A stretch of 64,000 nt of DNA from Cephalopachus bancanus (taxonomy: Eukaryota > Chordata > Mammalia > Primates > Tarsiidae), in contig JAPVLO010000008.1 of NCBI GenBank assembly GCA_027257055.1, positions 18,476,001 through 18,540,000 of the forward strand. The letters are read 5' to 3'. Below, in pieces: positions 1 to 11,800 of this stretch. Under the pieces are notes generated by a model that worked only from the letters and a program-made list of their open reading frames with translations, was not told the DNA's origin and made no database searches. The position numbers and the translations under genes were made by a program. Position 1 is the first letter of the stretch; each line of letters opens with the position of its first letter.

Positions 1-1812
1 AGATCAGATGAATGCCAAAACATTCTAAGCCATGTCAACGTCACTGGACAATTCTGCTTAATGAATAAATATGTGAGAAGTATATGAACTATGTCTTTTC
101 CAGAGGACAAATTTCCTCACAAGGTGACAAAGATTACTTCTAGCACTGTTTTGCACCTCCCACCTTCACATGTAGCTGTTTCTTGACTGAGTTAGGTCTA
201 TTTTCATTTTTGTTCACGACTCCATTTTTATGCAATTCCTTCTACTTGCTTTTTGCCTGGAAAATCTTAGTTATTCCCCAAGGCCTCACAGTCACTTTCA
301 CCTTCTCTGGTACTGGACCTCTGTTTTCCCCAAGTGAAAGTGATCTTTTGCTATGAATAAGACTCATCATACTCCATTTTTACTTCTTTGTGACACTTAA
401 GTCATTTTCCCTCAAATTACACAGATCTTAATTCTTCCCTACTATATTATCCTTTCTTGGAGAGCAGGGACCATCCCATTTCCTTTTCATATTTTTTTCA
501 TCTGTACTAACAATATAGTGCTTTATATAAACAGATCCTTGAAACGAGAGGACACAGTACCAAGCAGGAACAAGAGTTAGAAAATGTGTCAAGTTGTGGA
601 AAACATATTATCATTCCTCATCTCCCAGTTAGGGTAGACTGTCACTAATTTTTCTCCCCAAGACCAGAAATAGCCTCAGAAGCCTACCGAACACAGAGCT
701 ACAGGCACTTGGTTCCTTGGTTCATTTGAGTTTTCATTTTGTTAAAATCAATTAGCATCCACGGATGGAGAGACAATGTAGTTTTGCCTTTATCTTAATG
801 CTCTGTTGTGCTGATTAAACAGCTTTTCATGTGTTAAAATTTCAGTGGATTCAGAAAAATGAATACACGTTTAAAGATCGAATTCTCATTATATTTTTCT
901 TTAAATAGGCTACTTTGCTCCTTCTGTGTCTCTGTTGCATTTTTAGGACTGAAAGTTCCTAGACAAGAAAGGAACAGAGCTCCAGCCCCTAGAGCCTCAC
1001 CTTTAAAAGCAGGCAATTTGTCTAGGTTTTTCTGTCCCTCAAACAATGGACGTTTCATGGTTTCCAGAATTTTTGTAACAAATAGTGTGAACTCATCATT
1101 TCCTAAAATAGGCTAAAATGCCTCGCTTGGTGTTGTATTCGATAACACAGTTGTGTTTTCTATCAACAGCCTCCCATCTGAAAATAATTTGAATGTTAAT
1201 AAGCCAAATACAATGGTGTCACCAAAAGGACACCACGCCTTACTCATTTCTGGAAATAAGGTTGAAACCATGATGATATATGACTCCAGAACTTGGGTAA
1301 AGCACATTCCTAAAAAATTATATTGGTTTATTTGATTTGATGGAATCAAGTTATAGTGCTAACCAGACTAGATCACAGTCACTTCTTAGGCTGCACTGCC
1401 ATCTGGTGTCCATTAGAGGCATGAGTGTCAGGGGAGCGTTTGTGGATGGTGGCTTTTTGCTGGATGAAGGTTCAATCTTAGAATTGAAAAGGACAGGCTA
1501 TGAAGACTACCATTTTCAACCTGAAAATAGCATCACTACATTTCAATATAGGCTTGTTCATCTGACAAGCACAGGGCATAGATTCCCAAATAGTCCTATT
1601 GTTTACACACACACACATGCACGCACACGCTAAGAAAACTTGAAACTAGGGTTGAGGGAAATGATGGGAGACAAACTATAGAAACATAGTAATTGTAATT
1701 TTAAAAGAACTCTATAAGGCAATATCCATGACATTTTATACATGGAAACACATAATACTGACTACAGCACCATTAATTTCCATTTATTATCCTTAGTAAG
1801 CTAAATGCTGAT
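1..1812. other. Intergenic, no gene recognised
   Basis: The ORFs here are short, overlap on both strands and lack splice-site or codon support. A short CA run lies at about 1602-1628. No repeat family was recognised with confidence. Confidence 0.5.
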
Positions 1813-1825
1813 CCAACCTCCATTT

Positions 1826-2121
1826 TTTTTTTTTTTTTTTTTTTTGAGTTGGAGTCTCACTCAGTCACCCAGACTGGAGTGCAGTGGCTGCTTCCGGCCA
1901 CCGCAGCCTCGACCAGCTGGGTTCCGGCGATCCTTCCGCCTCAGCCTTCCGAGGAGCTGGAACTACAGGCAGACGCTACCACGCCCGGCTAATTTTTTGA
2001 TTTATTGTAGAGATGAGATCTCGCCAAGTTGCCCAGGCGGATCTCAAACCCGTGGGCTCAGGCAATCACTCACCTTGGCCTCCCAAAGCATGGGATTACA
2101 GGCTGAGCCACCGAGCCCGGC
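1826..2121 (-). mobile_element. Full-length dimeric Alu, reverse orientation
   Basis: It starts with a long poly-T and 'gagttggagtctcactc', runs through the right arm (cagcctcgaccagctggg), the linker (gatttattgtagagatgag) and the left arm, and ends 'gagccaccgagcccgg'. A perfect 13-bp target-site duplication, ccaacctccattt, flanks it at 1813-1825 and 2122-2134. The intact duplication and retained CpGs suggest a fairly young insertion. The ORF across it is just antisense Alu. Confidence 0.93.
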
Positions 2122-2239
2122 CCAACCTCCATTTCTAAGGCCTTTCCCCTTGCTTGTCTCTTCTAGAGAACCTGTAAAGGCTAAACATGCAATGTCCCAC
2201 TTGTCTTAGATGTAGGGAAAGGTTCTTGCAGTTCTCCTT

Positions 2240-2440
2240 TCCCTGCCTGCAGTGCTCACTTGAGCCTGGGGGTGCAGCAGCCCACGAGGTGATGACAAGT
2301 GTGGAAATGAAGTTTGACATGTTGAATGTGGTGGAGCAGAAAGACCAAAAGTGCCTGGGTCCCTGATTACATTACTGAATCACTGTGCCAACCCTGGGCT
2401 AACTTCTTTGGATATGGTACTATGTGAGAAAAATAAACCT
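2240..2440 (+). repeat. Old interspersed repeat, family unassigned
   Basis: 'gcctgggtccctgattac', 'ccaaccctgggctaacttc' and a terminal 'gagaaaaataaacctcc' resemble a common ancient mammalian repeat that ends in an AATAAA-bearing tail. Related text occurs at 4640-4900 and 40560-40860. I cannot name the family. Confidence 0.4.
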
Positions 2441-2444
2441 CCAT

Positions 2445-2780
2445 TTCTTTCTTTCTTTTTTAATTTTTTGAGTCAGAGTCTCACTCACTCTGTCACCCAG
2501 GCTGCAGTGGCTGCAGTGGTTACAGTAGCACAGTTGGTGACTCACCGCAGCCTCGACCCCCTGGGCTTAGGCTATCTTTCCGCCTCAGCTTCCAAAATAC
2601 CTGGGACTATGGGCACATGCCACCATGCCCAGCTAATTTTTTGAATTTTTTTTTTTTGTGTAGAGACTAGGTCTCGCTGTGTTGCCCAGGTTGGTTTCGA
2701 ACTTCTGGGCTCAAGCAATCCTCTCTCTTCAGCCTCCCAAAGTGCTGGGATCATAGGCATTGGCCACCACGCCCAGCTTT
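2445..2780 (-). mobile_element. Older dimeric Alu, reverse orientation
   Basis: It starts with a T-rich tail and 'gagtcagagtctcactcactc', has right arm 'cagcctcgaccccctggg' and left arm 'cctcccaaagtgctgggatcataggc', ending 'caccacgcccagc'. It is more diverged than the neighbour at 1826-2121. Confidence 0.88.
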
Positions 2781-2925
2781 TATTTTTTTAAATTGCTGTT
2801 AAGTTACTATTTCTGTTGTTACCCCAGAAACCAATCCGCAAATAGAAGACACTGCTTCCCTGAAGTTTCAAGGTGATGGTTACACATTAGTTTTCCTTTT
2901 TTCTGCAGGACAAAACTGTTGTGTG

Positions 2926-2928
<3 letters not shown>

Positions 2929-2973
<45 letters not shown>
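2929..2973. repeat. (TG)n microsatellite
   Basis: About 22 uninterrupted TG units. The long histidine/threonine ORF on the other strand is an artefact of this tract. Confidence 0.95.
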
Positions 2974-2974
<1 letters not shown>

Positions 2975-3915
2975 CACATGTGTATGTGTGCACATGCCAT
3001 CCTCCTGTGAACCACTCAATGCCAACAGGATTTTATGACTGTAGCTGTTGACAGCATGGTTCTGATGTCCCTGAGAGCTGCAGCTGTCATTTCTTCTTAT
3101 ACTCCCATTGCCCTTCCTCATCTTAACTGCTTTAAGACTGAGCCTAAGGAAAGGGGCAGAATAACACATTCTAAGAAGAGACGCAACAAAGAGCATGTGC
3201 TTGGCAAACTGGAAAAGGCCCATGTTACAGGAGCAGAATGAATGATCGGGAACACGATGAACCTGTTGGGACATGCAAGGGCTAAATCATGTATTGCCTT
3301 ACAGAGACATAGGAGGGATTATGGACTTGATATTGAATGCAATGGAAAAGTTTTTTACAAAAAGTTAGCAGGGTTCCAGTGGGACAAAATCCATGTTTTA
3401 CAAAGATCATTGTGGTTGCCAGATGAAGAACAGGTTGTAAGGGGCGAAGAGAGAAAACTAAGATGCCGATAAAAAGAACAAAGAGAGGGGGAAGAATTGA
3501 GGACACACTAGGAGGTGGCACTGGAAAGAGGGAGTAACGGATTTGATATTGAACCTGAGATGAAGAATCAGCAGAACCTGGATAGGGGGTTCAGGGAGTG
3601 AGTCAATGTGATGCCTCAGTTTCACACGAGTGAGAGTAAATGAAGTCACTTTCTTGAGATGGGGAACACAGGGGCGGGCTGGGGAGGGCGAAGGGGGAGC
3701 ATATTGGGGACAGAATGGAAATCAGTTTTGGAAATTCAGTTTGATTTGCTGTCCTAATTGCATTTATTTCAATTTTGTTGTAAGTGAAGAATCAGAAACA
3801 TCTTGAGTTGAAAAGGATTTATAACCCAGGCATTTGAACATTTGAGTCACTCACTCTCTCAGTTTTTTAAAAGTGTACTAAAAGTTTTACCTAGACTCAC
3901 CAAATGATTATAAAA
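2974..3915. other. Intergenic, no gene recognised
   Basis: No repeat family or exon recognised; it includes a G-quadruplex-like tract listed separately. Confidence 0.4.
3671..3697 (+). other. Potential G-quadruplex tract
   Basis: Five runs of three to five Gs separated by one to four bases: GGGG-C-GGG-CT-GGGG-A-GGG-CGAA-GGGGG. This meets the usual sequence definition; no nearby gene is known. Confidence 0.6.
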
Positions 3916-3958
3916 TGTGTGTGTGTGCGTGCGTGTGTGTGTGTGTGTGTGTGTGTGT
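3916..3958. repeat. (TG)n microsatellite with GC interruptions
   Basis: TG units interrupted by 'gcgtgcg' near 3927-3933. Confidence 0.93.
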
Positions 3959-4937
3959 CCACGCATGTGTACATAACATATATATGTTAGGCATTCACCA
4001 CTTGGAAAAAAAGAAACATTAGCTATAATACACCCTTGTCGATATTAATTTTTATTTTTTCATGTTAAAGTGTGGAGTAGGGGATGACTTTGTTTCCTGC
4101 ATTCACTAGATACCAGCAAAGAGCCCACTGCCATCAAGGGAGTCCTATCAGTCCATGCAGAGGGGGCTCAAAGGCCACATTCTAACCCTTCACAGCAAAA
4201 GTTTCCAGATGGGGGAGACAAGCTCTCAGAGGCTTTTGGTGCTTTGATGAATCACTCATTACATGTGGCTTTTACCACTGGTATTTTGTGGTGTGCCTTC
4301 CTTTTGTAGAGTGGGAGAAGGTGAGACAGGAAATAAAAACCTGCAAGAACATACATACCAGTTCTTAGGCAGATGAGTTTTAGACAAGTGAGAGAGGGGA
4401 GAGGGATAGAAAGAAGGGGGGAAGAGGAAAGGAGGGAGGAAAGGGGGAGAGAGAGAATGCTGAAAATTAGGATGTGGAATTATTTAACACATCTGTGATC
4501 AAGGTGTCCCTTGAAAAGTTTATGACACACATGGTGGGCAAATTCCACTTGCATTTGAGGCTATCATTTTGTGCGCCTGCTTGGTCCTTCTTGCATGAGG
4601 ATACTAATTATAAGGTTTTACTTTTTGTTTCAGTTAGGTGGCAGGGGCTGACACAGACTGGGTACTCACCTAACGGGTTCCTGCTGGCCACACATTTAGA
4701 CTTCCTTTCTTAGAACCTCTTGCAATTAGGTTGGTCATATGACTGAGCTCTGGCCTTAAAGATGTGGGGAGAAGTGGAGAAGTGATGTAGATGTTGCCTT
4801 TCAACTCTGGCCCGAGACCTCTTGTATAATTCTCAACAACTTTTGTAGTCTCATCAGCTGCTGGATGCAGTAGAGGGCTCTGGATTCCAGGGGATGGCAG
4901 AACCCTATAGGGAAGCTCATGAACTTAATTGTCAGAC

Positions 4938-4938
<1 letters not shown>
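3959..4938. other. Intergenic; purine tract and unassigned old repeat
   Basis: 4385-4456 is an almost pure purine (GA/GGGA) strand. 4640-4900 resembles the unassigned ancient repeat class also seen at 2240-2440. No gene evidence. Confidence 0.4.

Positions 4939-4987
<49 letters not shown>
4939..4987. repeat. (TG)n microsatellite
   Basis: About 24 uninterrupted TG units; the reading frames across it on both strands are artefacts. Confidence 0.95.
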
Positions 4988-4989
<2 letters not shown>

Positions 4990-5514
4990 AGAAAGATAGA
5001 CAGATATATAACTATAGATATTTTCCTCCCAAGCCCTTGTGGATGTTGTGTAAGTAATAAAATACATACCTTTATTTACTATTGTTGAATACATAATCAC
5101 TTTTTCTTGTTATATATTTTTTCTGACAATATTTATCAAAGTCTAATTATTTTCATGAGGTCATTTTTAGTACTATTGTATACAATCAATGACTTATATA
5201 ATCTTAATATCTGTTTCCATTTCTAAAATCCCATTATTTCTAGAAAACTTTGTTCTTTTACTTATGGGTAAATGTATTACTGTCCATGATCTGACAACCC
5301 AGCTGGTGAACCCAGGATGCTAACAAGCAGGTAAATGTCTTTATCCATTTTCAAAGATCAATGCCATTTGTAGTTTTTATACATGTTGTTAGACACAGAA
5401 GTTGTCTAATGGATTGTGGAATACAAGTACAGAATGACTTGACAGATGCAAAGTTGTAGCTACTAAAACTACCAGTGGGCTATTTAAAATGTTTGATAAG
5501 TCACTTCCCCTGCA
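4988..5514. other. AT-rich intergenic, nothing recognised
   Basis: No repeat family, exon or RNA gene seen. Confidence 0.4.
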
Positions 5515-5710
5515 TACAAACTTCAGTGGCTTCCCACTGTTTTCAGAACAGAGTCTGAGGGCCTCAGAGCAGCTGAGGTGCCCTCTGTGATCTGTCCCTG
5601 CCAACCATCATTCCTTACCCTGTCCCCTCGTGTGCCACAAGTTCCAATTGTTGCAAATGTCCTTGTTCTAGGGGTCATTGCCTTGGCATGGCTTGTGGCC
5701 TCTGTCTGGT
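5515..5710 (+). mobile_element. L2 LINE fragment
   Basis: It matches the typical L2 3' region: 'cttcagtggcttcccactg', then 'tctgtgatctgtccctgcc' and 'cttgttctaggg'. Old and 5' truncated. Confidence 0.6.
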
Positions 5711-6214
5711 CTGGGTCAGCTGGTGAGCCGGGACTGGCTGTGATTAGGGGTGGGAACCCATGAGGTAGGGGCAGCAGCGCGAGCATGGTCTGATGGGCTG
5801 AGATGGTTTGGATCTCAGTCTGGACAGAGAATTGTAGTCACTGCAGGTCATGGTTATGATTCAAAGCACAGCAACACTGCACATGGGCAGAGACAGATGA
5901 GAAAAGGTGGTCAGAGGACTCAGAAGGCATCCTGCTCTCTGAATGTGTCCCTCAGGAGGACCTCTGCTAGTATCCTGGGCTTTGGAGCATACCATCATCA
6001 TAGGATGTGCTCCATGCCCCATGACCTATTAGTGTGTGACTGTGACAAATGATTGATTCCTTTAAGCAACCACTTTCTTATGGATTAAGTGCACATTCTA
6101 GTAGCTGGAACTATTACATTATAAATTGCACTAAAACTCATAACATGGTGCTTGGCACTTTGTCAGTGCTCAATGAATGATTATTTATATTCCCATTGAG
6201 ACCACAACTGCTTC
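5711..6214. other. Intergenic, no gene recognised
   Basis: May include diverged L2 tail; nothing firm. Confidence 0.35.
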
Positions 6215-6221
6215 CAGAAGC

Positions 6222-6387
6222 TTTTTTTTTTAACTTCTTTTTTGAGTTAGAGTCTCACTGTGTCACCCAGGTTGGAGTGCAGTGGCACACTCATGGCCAC
6301 CACAGCCTCGACCTGCTGGGCTCAGGCAATCCTTTTGCCTCAGCCTTCCAAGTAGCTGGAACTACAGGCACATGATACCATGCCCAG
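6222..6387 (-). mobile_element. Alu right-arm monomer, reverse orientation
   Basis: T-rich start, 'gagttagagtctcactgtg', 'cagcctcgacctgctggg', then it stops at 'gataccatgcccag' with no left arm. A short direct repeat cagaagc flanks it (6215-6221, 6388-6394), so this may be a 5'-truncated copy rather than an independent monomer. Confidence 0.85.
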
Positions 6388-6394
6388 CAGAAGC

Positions 6395-7860
6395 CTTCTT
6401 AAAATAAGGGCATACTCTCTTACCCATGGCATGGATGCCTTGGGGTCCTGGGAAGGCATTCTTGACCCGTACCCTTTCTATAACCTTTTCTTGGACTGGT
6501 TGATGCCTGAGTGAAGCTTTGACCCACTCCTTTAAGGATGTGATTCCCCAGTAAAATTCGCTCTAGAAAAACTGGTGTGAGTTTGTGTGCCTAAAAGTTG
6601 CTACCGATATCCGTCACTGATGTTAGTGAACAGGAAATGTTTGAGAGTTCTGCAAGATCTCAATAGGTCATCACTGAGAGTAGAAAGTGGCAATTGGCTT
6701 TGGAAGCCGTGGATGTGAGCATGAAAACAGGCAGTTGGGGACAATTATGGGGTGTGGGACGAGGTGTCCCAGGGGGGGCGAGTAAGACCAGGAGGGGAAC
6801 CTGGTATTCTCCACATTCTGAGCTTTTCTGGTGAGAAGGTCTTCATGTGACAGGCATTCACATGCTAGCTCACCATGTCCTCACTAACCCAAGACTGGAA
6901 TCACCATCCCTGGTGTGCCCCAGAGAAAACGTAGGCTAAAAGGGTTCTGGGGCTGCACATGTGGTAACTGGGGATGCTTCTATTTGAACCAGGTCTGCAC
7001 AAGTTCCAAGCCCTTGCTTCTTCACCAGCTTGCCATCTCCCAAAGACCACGTGGGTTTGCTGCCCTCCTGGCCCACTGCAGCCTTCTTCTGGAGTACTTG
7101 GTGTTGTGGGAATTATTTCCCCTGAGACAGCCTTCCAGAAATGCCTTAGGCAGCACCTGCCTCCATTGAGACTGGGCTCTCCCCGCCTTCTCCCCAGTCC
7201 TTCTCACCTCACACACTCCTCTTCCCGAGTCTCCCACTGGCCTGCTCCCTGCATGGCCAGAAGAAAGTGGGAAGTGAAAACCCTCTAGGGCTGACCCTGA
7301 CACTAGGGTACTTGGTAGGTCAGGGAATGGGGGTGTGGAGAAGGGGGTAAAAGATGGGAAGAGGATCCAGCCCAGTGGGGAAAGAAACAAACTCCTAGGG
7401 AGCATCTACTATGTTTTTCAGGTTTTCTGTGATCTCAGCTGACCTATGTAACAGTCCTTTGAGGCAAGTGCGGCTTAAATCTCCTGTTCATTCATCTCCT
7501 TATTAATGATGATAAAAATCAGAGTAATTTGAAATGGTTATTGCAGAAGAAATAGATATGAGTTTAGGTTTTAGACTTATGTTCTACACTATGGTATCTG
7601 AGGGGGGATGATATTTTATATGTGAGAGGGTGAATTCAGAACTTATTTTGGGAGGTCAGTGTAAACTACTGAAAAGCCAAGTTCTTTATTTTAGGTCTCA
7701 AAAGGAAGAACTTATTGTATATGAAGACAAAGAGACCAACCTAGGTTAGTGGTGGTTACATTTGTTTGTTTGTTTGTTTATTTCAGCTATGGTTGGAATC
7801 AGAAGTTGTTATAATGAACTAGTTTGCAGTTAGGACATCTGAGATAAGTGGCCACTTTTC
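6395..7860. other. Intergenic, no gene recognised
   Basis: Includes a TTTG run (7761-7780). The ORFs at about 6915-7405 overlap on both strands and are not supported. Confidence 0.4.
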
Positions 7861-7861
7861 A

Positions 7862-8040
7862 GAAGCCTAAAGGAAGCCTTATCTGGCCTCAGCCTTTCTG
7901 CCTCTTTCCCCACCACTGTCATACTTTGCCAAGTTCCATTTCTTTCCAGAAACTCTCCCCACACAAGGATTGCTCATAATTTGGAATGTCATCCTGCTTC
8001 CCTCTCTCTTTTTTTGTGCACCTGTAATATTAACTCTACA
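7862..8040 (+). mobile_element. L2 LINE fragment
   Basis: 'cttatctggcctcagcc', 'ttccagaaactctcccc' and 'ggaatgtcatcctgcttcc' fit a diverged L2 3' region. Confidence 0.45.
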
Positions 8041-8652
8041 ACATTTTTATCTGTGAGAAAAAAAAATATTTCCAAGGCAAAAATAAACCTCAACCTTTTC
8101 TAAAAGATCACAATACCTGAATATTTGAATGACAGATCAGATCATGCCAAGTAGTCATCAAAGGTCAATAACTGCAGTGTGATTACTTTTCCAGCAGGTG
8201 GCGGTGGTGTGTAGGGAGAAAAGCCATATTGTGGGACAAAGGTCTCCAGAACAGAGAAAAATGGAGGCTGACTCGGGACATTCCCCTTAAGTCAGCAAGC
8301 ATGTATTGAACCCTTTTAATCCACAGGCATTGCCTTAGATGTGCAGTGGACTCAATAGGAGTGAGGCAGCACCACTAGCTTGGAGAACTCATGGTCTTAG
8401 CGGAGAATGTGTCCTTGTCTGTCAGGCAAGATCATTCACGCAGCTCTTGGAAAATAGCTTCAGAGCTAAGCCCACGGCCAGTTTTTCTCTGCCCATAGGC
8501 CTTCAGTGTTTGTCCTCGTTGAAGGGACAAAGAAAGACACACCTGCCTATTTTTCCAGGGAATATCCATTGGTATAAGACCTGGAAAGACAATGTCTGTT
8601 TGCTTGTGCTTACCTATTTTCAAAGGTGTTCATTGCTCCAATGATCATGCAA
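8041..8652. other. Intergenic, no gene recognised
   Basis: 8290-8420 resembles an ancient LINE (L3/CR1-type) tail, but weakly. Otherwise nothing. Confidence 0.35.
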
Positions 8653-8978
8653 TCAGCCCTTTGTAATCGTGGGTTCTGCAGCCATAGATTCAACCAGTCA
8701 CAGAAAGAGAATATTTGGGAAAGAAATGCACAAAGTTCCAAAAGCAAAACTTGAATTTGCCACACACTGAATATAATGTCGAATCCACGTGAATATGTAG
8801 GCATTGTATTAGGTATTATAAGTCATCTAGAGATGATTTAAAATATACGGGAGGAAGTGAATAGGCTATATGCAAATACTATGCCATTTTATACAAGGGA
8901 CTTGAGCATCCTCAGATCCGGGTATGGGGAAGGGTGCTGGAACCAATCCCCCATGGATACCTTCCCAGCAACAACTAG
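8653..8978 (+). mobile_element. MER2 (Tigger-family non-autonomous DNA transposon)
   Basis: It begins cagccctttgtaatcgtggg then 'tctgcagccatagattcaacc', passes 'catctagagatgatttaaaa' and 'cttgagcatcctcagat', and ends 'ggaaccaatcccccatggat'. These are the characteristic terminal and internal segments of MER2. Such MITEs carry no transposase. Confidence 0.85.
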
Positions 8979-9644
8979 GCTTGACCAAACACCTGGGCAC
9001 CATATCCTAAGCAAGTTAACGCATATAATTAGCCATCACAGTTGGTGTCCAAAAATGGCTAAAGGCCTCAAAAACAGCCTAAGACGAGTTATTTATCATG
9101 ATTTCGCTGGTACCACCATAAGATGAGTCAAACTGAGTGGCAGAAAAGTTTTGGGAAGGAGGACTCTTCCCAGGAACATGTCTTAGGAAAATGAAGTACC
9201 AAAGTCCCTCCTCCAGCACCTCGTGTCTAGGCTGGATGGACCTGCATAAGGAATGGGAACATCTGAGTGGGTGTGAGAACATCTGTACGCAGGTGTTTGC
9301 TGGGAGGCCATCAATCTCTGGGTTGATAGAGCCTTTTCATCAGCGTTTCCTCCTCCACTGGGGCAAGTCCCTCTGAGCAACACTTTATCAGATTCAGAAT
9401 TGGAGGAGGCGATGGAGTGCTGGGAAGAACACCAGGGAGACCCTCCAAGATTTGTTTACCTGTAATTTTCTGGCTTGATGTCTAGACTCTTCTTGCATTT
9501 TCTGATCCAGTGGGTAGTTTTTCTGACCTACCAGGCTACTTTAGGTCTCCGCTGTTTGTTGCTTCTTTCCTCTGCAGTGTTCTTTCCTCCATCCTTCAAA
9601 TCCGTTTTTAGGCGTGACATCTTATCCTTAAGTTCCTTCTGCTC
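8979..9644. other. Intergenic, no gene recognised
   Basis: Several overlapping ORFs on both strands without splice or codon support; nothing named. Confidence 0.4.
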
Positions 9645-9840
9645 TACTGGCTTCCTTCCAAGCAGTTACCCGAGCATCTCATGTGTGACCTCTGTTCCTC
9701 AGATGCGTGTCCACTATTGTATTTTCAGGTTTGTACTTTATCACATAATCGTCTTTTCTGGCTCACCAAGGACAGAACTGATCCAGCCTCTCTCTCTGAA
9801 GCACTAATAAAGTGCTCAGTACAGAGTAGGCATTCATTTC
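9645..9840 (+). mobile_element. Probable L2 fragment
   Basis: It ends with 'gtgctcagtacagagtaggc' and 'attcatttcc', like the L2 3' terminus (…cagtgcctggcacatagtagg…). Diverged. Confidence 0.4.
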
Positions 9841-10364
9841 CAACTGGAAAAATAAAAAAGGGTACTTAGTAATATTTATTTAACTAAGTTGACCTGTAAG
9901 CCCAGTACTTATTTCCCACACTGCACAGGGGCAATTCCAAGATGCATGAAGTCAGACCAAAACAACCCGCAAACCACCAAGTTTAGGTTGAGTGGATCCT
10001 GGGTCAATTTATAGTTGGGAGGTGAGGGAGGCTGAGATGTGATGGAAGGATGGCTGGTATGGCACCGCGGAGGTTTGGGGGATCCGGAGGTGTCCCCTGG
10101 AAGCCTGGTGAAGGAGGTCATGAGGAAACAGAGGAAGGGAGAAACTGAACCCAAGAATTGAGATGGAAGTCAACATTCCCTGAAATATTTCTGTTAAGCT
10201 GAAAGGCTGACATCTATGTGTGTGTGCGTACACATACTATGTGTGTGTGTGTTTGTGCAGCACAGCACCTGTTGGTGAACCACCTAGTTAATGTAAACTA
10301 GACCACAGTCACCAGTGGAGAGTGGTGGGGAAGGAAGGTAAACTGTGACTGAATTAACGTTTGG
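9841..10364. other. Intergenic, no gene recognised
   Basis: Short TG stretches at 10217-10255. Nothing else. Confidence 0.35.
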
Positions 10365-10520
10365 AGGAACAAGAGACGTTAAATGCATGACCTCGCTTAC
10401 TGTCACATCAACCGGGTAAGGAAGGTAAATCAAATCATTTTTATACATGAGGACACAGAAGCTGAGGAAGGTTAAGTAATTTGCCACAGAACACTGAGCT
10501 AGTGGATGACTGGGTTGTTC
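10365..10520 (-). mobile_element. MIR fragment, reverse orientation
   Basis: 'catgaggacacagaagctga', 'ggttaagtaatttgcc' and 'gctagtggatgac' match the reversed MIR core. Confidence 0.7.
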
Positions 10521-10985
10521 TTCATACCCCAAGAGTCTCGTTCCAAAGCTCCGCATGGTACCATGTGTCCTCCCTAGATGTCTAGTTGGGCTCTCAAGTG
10601 ATGTCTTTGTGCTTTATAGAAGGGTCCTGAAGATGGCTAAAAATGTTTTGCTTCCCAAAGTTGGGCTCAATCAGAAAAACTTGTTCCACACAGCTACAGT
10701 CCTTGTATAAAAGGGAGAAGATCTCAAAACCCTTTACCAACCCCAAGCTTCCTTCACTCACCTGACCCTGTTTTCCTTACTGGACAGACTGAGCAGCTTG
10801 CAATTTGGACCCGGCCTCCAGTCAACATTCTGGGTGAGAAACAGGTAGGTTATACAGCCCTGCCTTTTCTAACACGGCTTTTCCTTGATATAAAGCAGAT
10901 GAATCATCTACTGGATACTTCAGATTCAGAATCGGTGGGTAATGCTGAAGTTAAATTGACTGCTGTCGCTAAATTTGAAAAAGGA
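10521..10985. other. Intergenic, no gene recognised
   Basis: Nothing recognised. Confidence 0.35.
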
Positions 10986-11285
10986 ACATCATGCTAAGTG
11001 AACTAACTCAGGAACCGAAAAACCAACACCGCATGCTCTCACTGGTAAGTGGGAGTTAAATTAAGGATCTGAAAGACATAGAGGATGGTATAATTGACAT
11101 TATATCATTCAGAAGGGAAGGGGAAGGGGTGGAGGGGCAAAAAATTGCCAATTGGGTATCATGTGCACAGGTGGGGCTGGTGTGCACACTTAAAGCCCAG
11201 GCTTCTTCACCACTATGCAATTCAACCATGTAACCGAAAACTATTTGTACCCCCAAAGCTATTGAAGTAAAGAAAAAAATAAAAA
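10986..11285 (+). mobile_element. 5'-truncated L1, 3' UTR end
   Basis: 'catgctctcactggtaagtg' and 'ggagttaaattaaggatc' through 'tttgtacccccaaagctatt' to an A-rich tail match the end of L1 ORF2 and its 3' UTR. The G-rich stretch after 11115 is typical of L1 3' UTRs. Confidence 0.85.
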
Positions 11286-11589
11286 ATAAGGCAAAATGCT
11301 AGGGTACCCATGTTAAAAAATGCATGACAGTTTACTTTTTTCTCTCACTGACCCTCACTAAGTACCCATTCTGCAGGCTTGTGGTTTGGTGTATTCAGAG
11401 TTGGGTTTTTATGGAATTTGTGATTACTGCCAGTGCAAAGCCTTTGGTAAGAAGCAAATGGAATCCATTCATCCTAAGCTAACCTCAGACCTGGCCCATC
11501 ACTGTTGTTCTCTGGGCAGGTGCAGACATTTCCCAGAAAGGCCCAGCTGGAAGATTACTTTTGTCCAATGGAATGAAGAAAGAAAACTT
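11286..11589. other. Intergenic, no gene recognised
   Basis: The ORF beginning at 11386 runs into the MIR below and is unsupported. Confidence 0.35.
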
Positions 11590-11800
11590 CTACTTAAAAG
11601 CTTTTATTGCTTGTTTTGTGCCTTTTTAGTGCCAGACCTGGTGCTAAAACCTAACACATGTGTTTATACATTTAGGCTTCACAATAGCCTAACAAAATCT
11701 ATATTTATCATTTATTCTTTGATGAGGAGGCAAGGCTTCAAAGAGGTCAATACACATGTCTAAGGTCAAATCTCACCAGTGATATGCAGTCTAAAATTGA
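11590..11800 (-). mobile_element. MIR, reverse orientation
   Basis: 'gcctttttagtgccagacc', 'cttcacaatagcctaac', 'gatgaggaggcaaggct' and 'gtctaaggtcaaatctcacc' follow the reversed MIR order. Confidence 0.65.

Noticed and set aside
1805..2209. 134-codon plus-strand ORF with a proline/leucine-rich product
   Set aside because: It is the antisense of the Alu at 1826-2121; the same protein-like text recurs at other reversed Alus (16863-17114 minus, 62421-62699 minus).
2819..3274. 151-codon minus-strand ORF
   Set aside because: Its middle is a His-Thr run from the TG microsatellite; no splice sites or family match.
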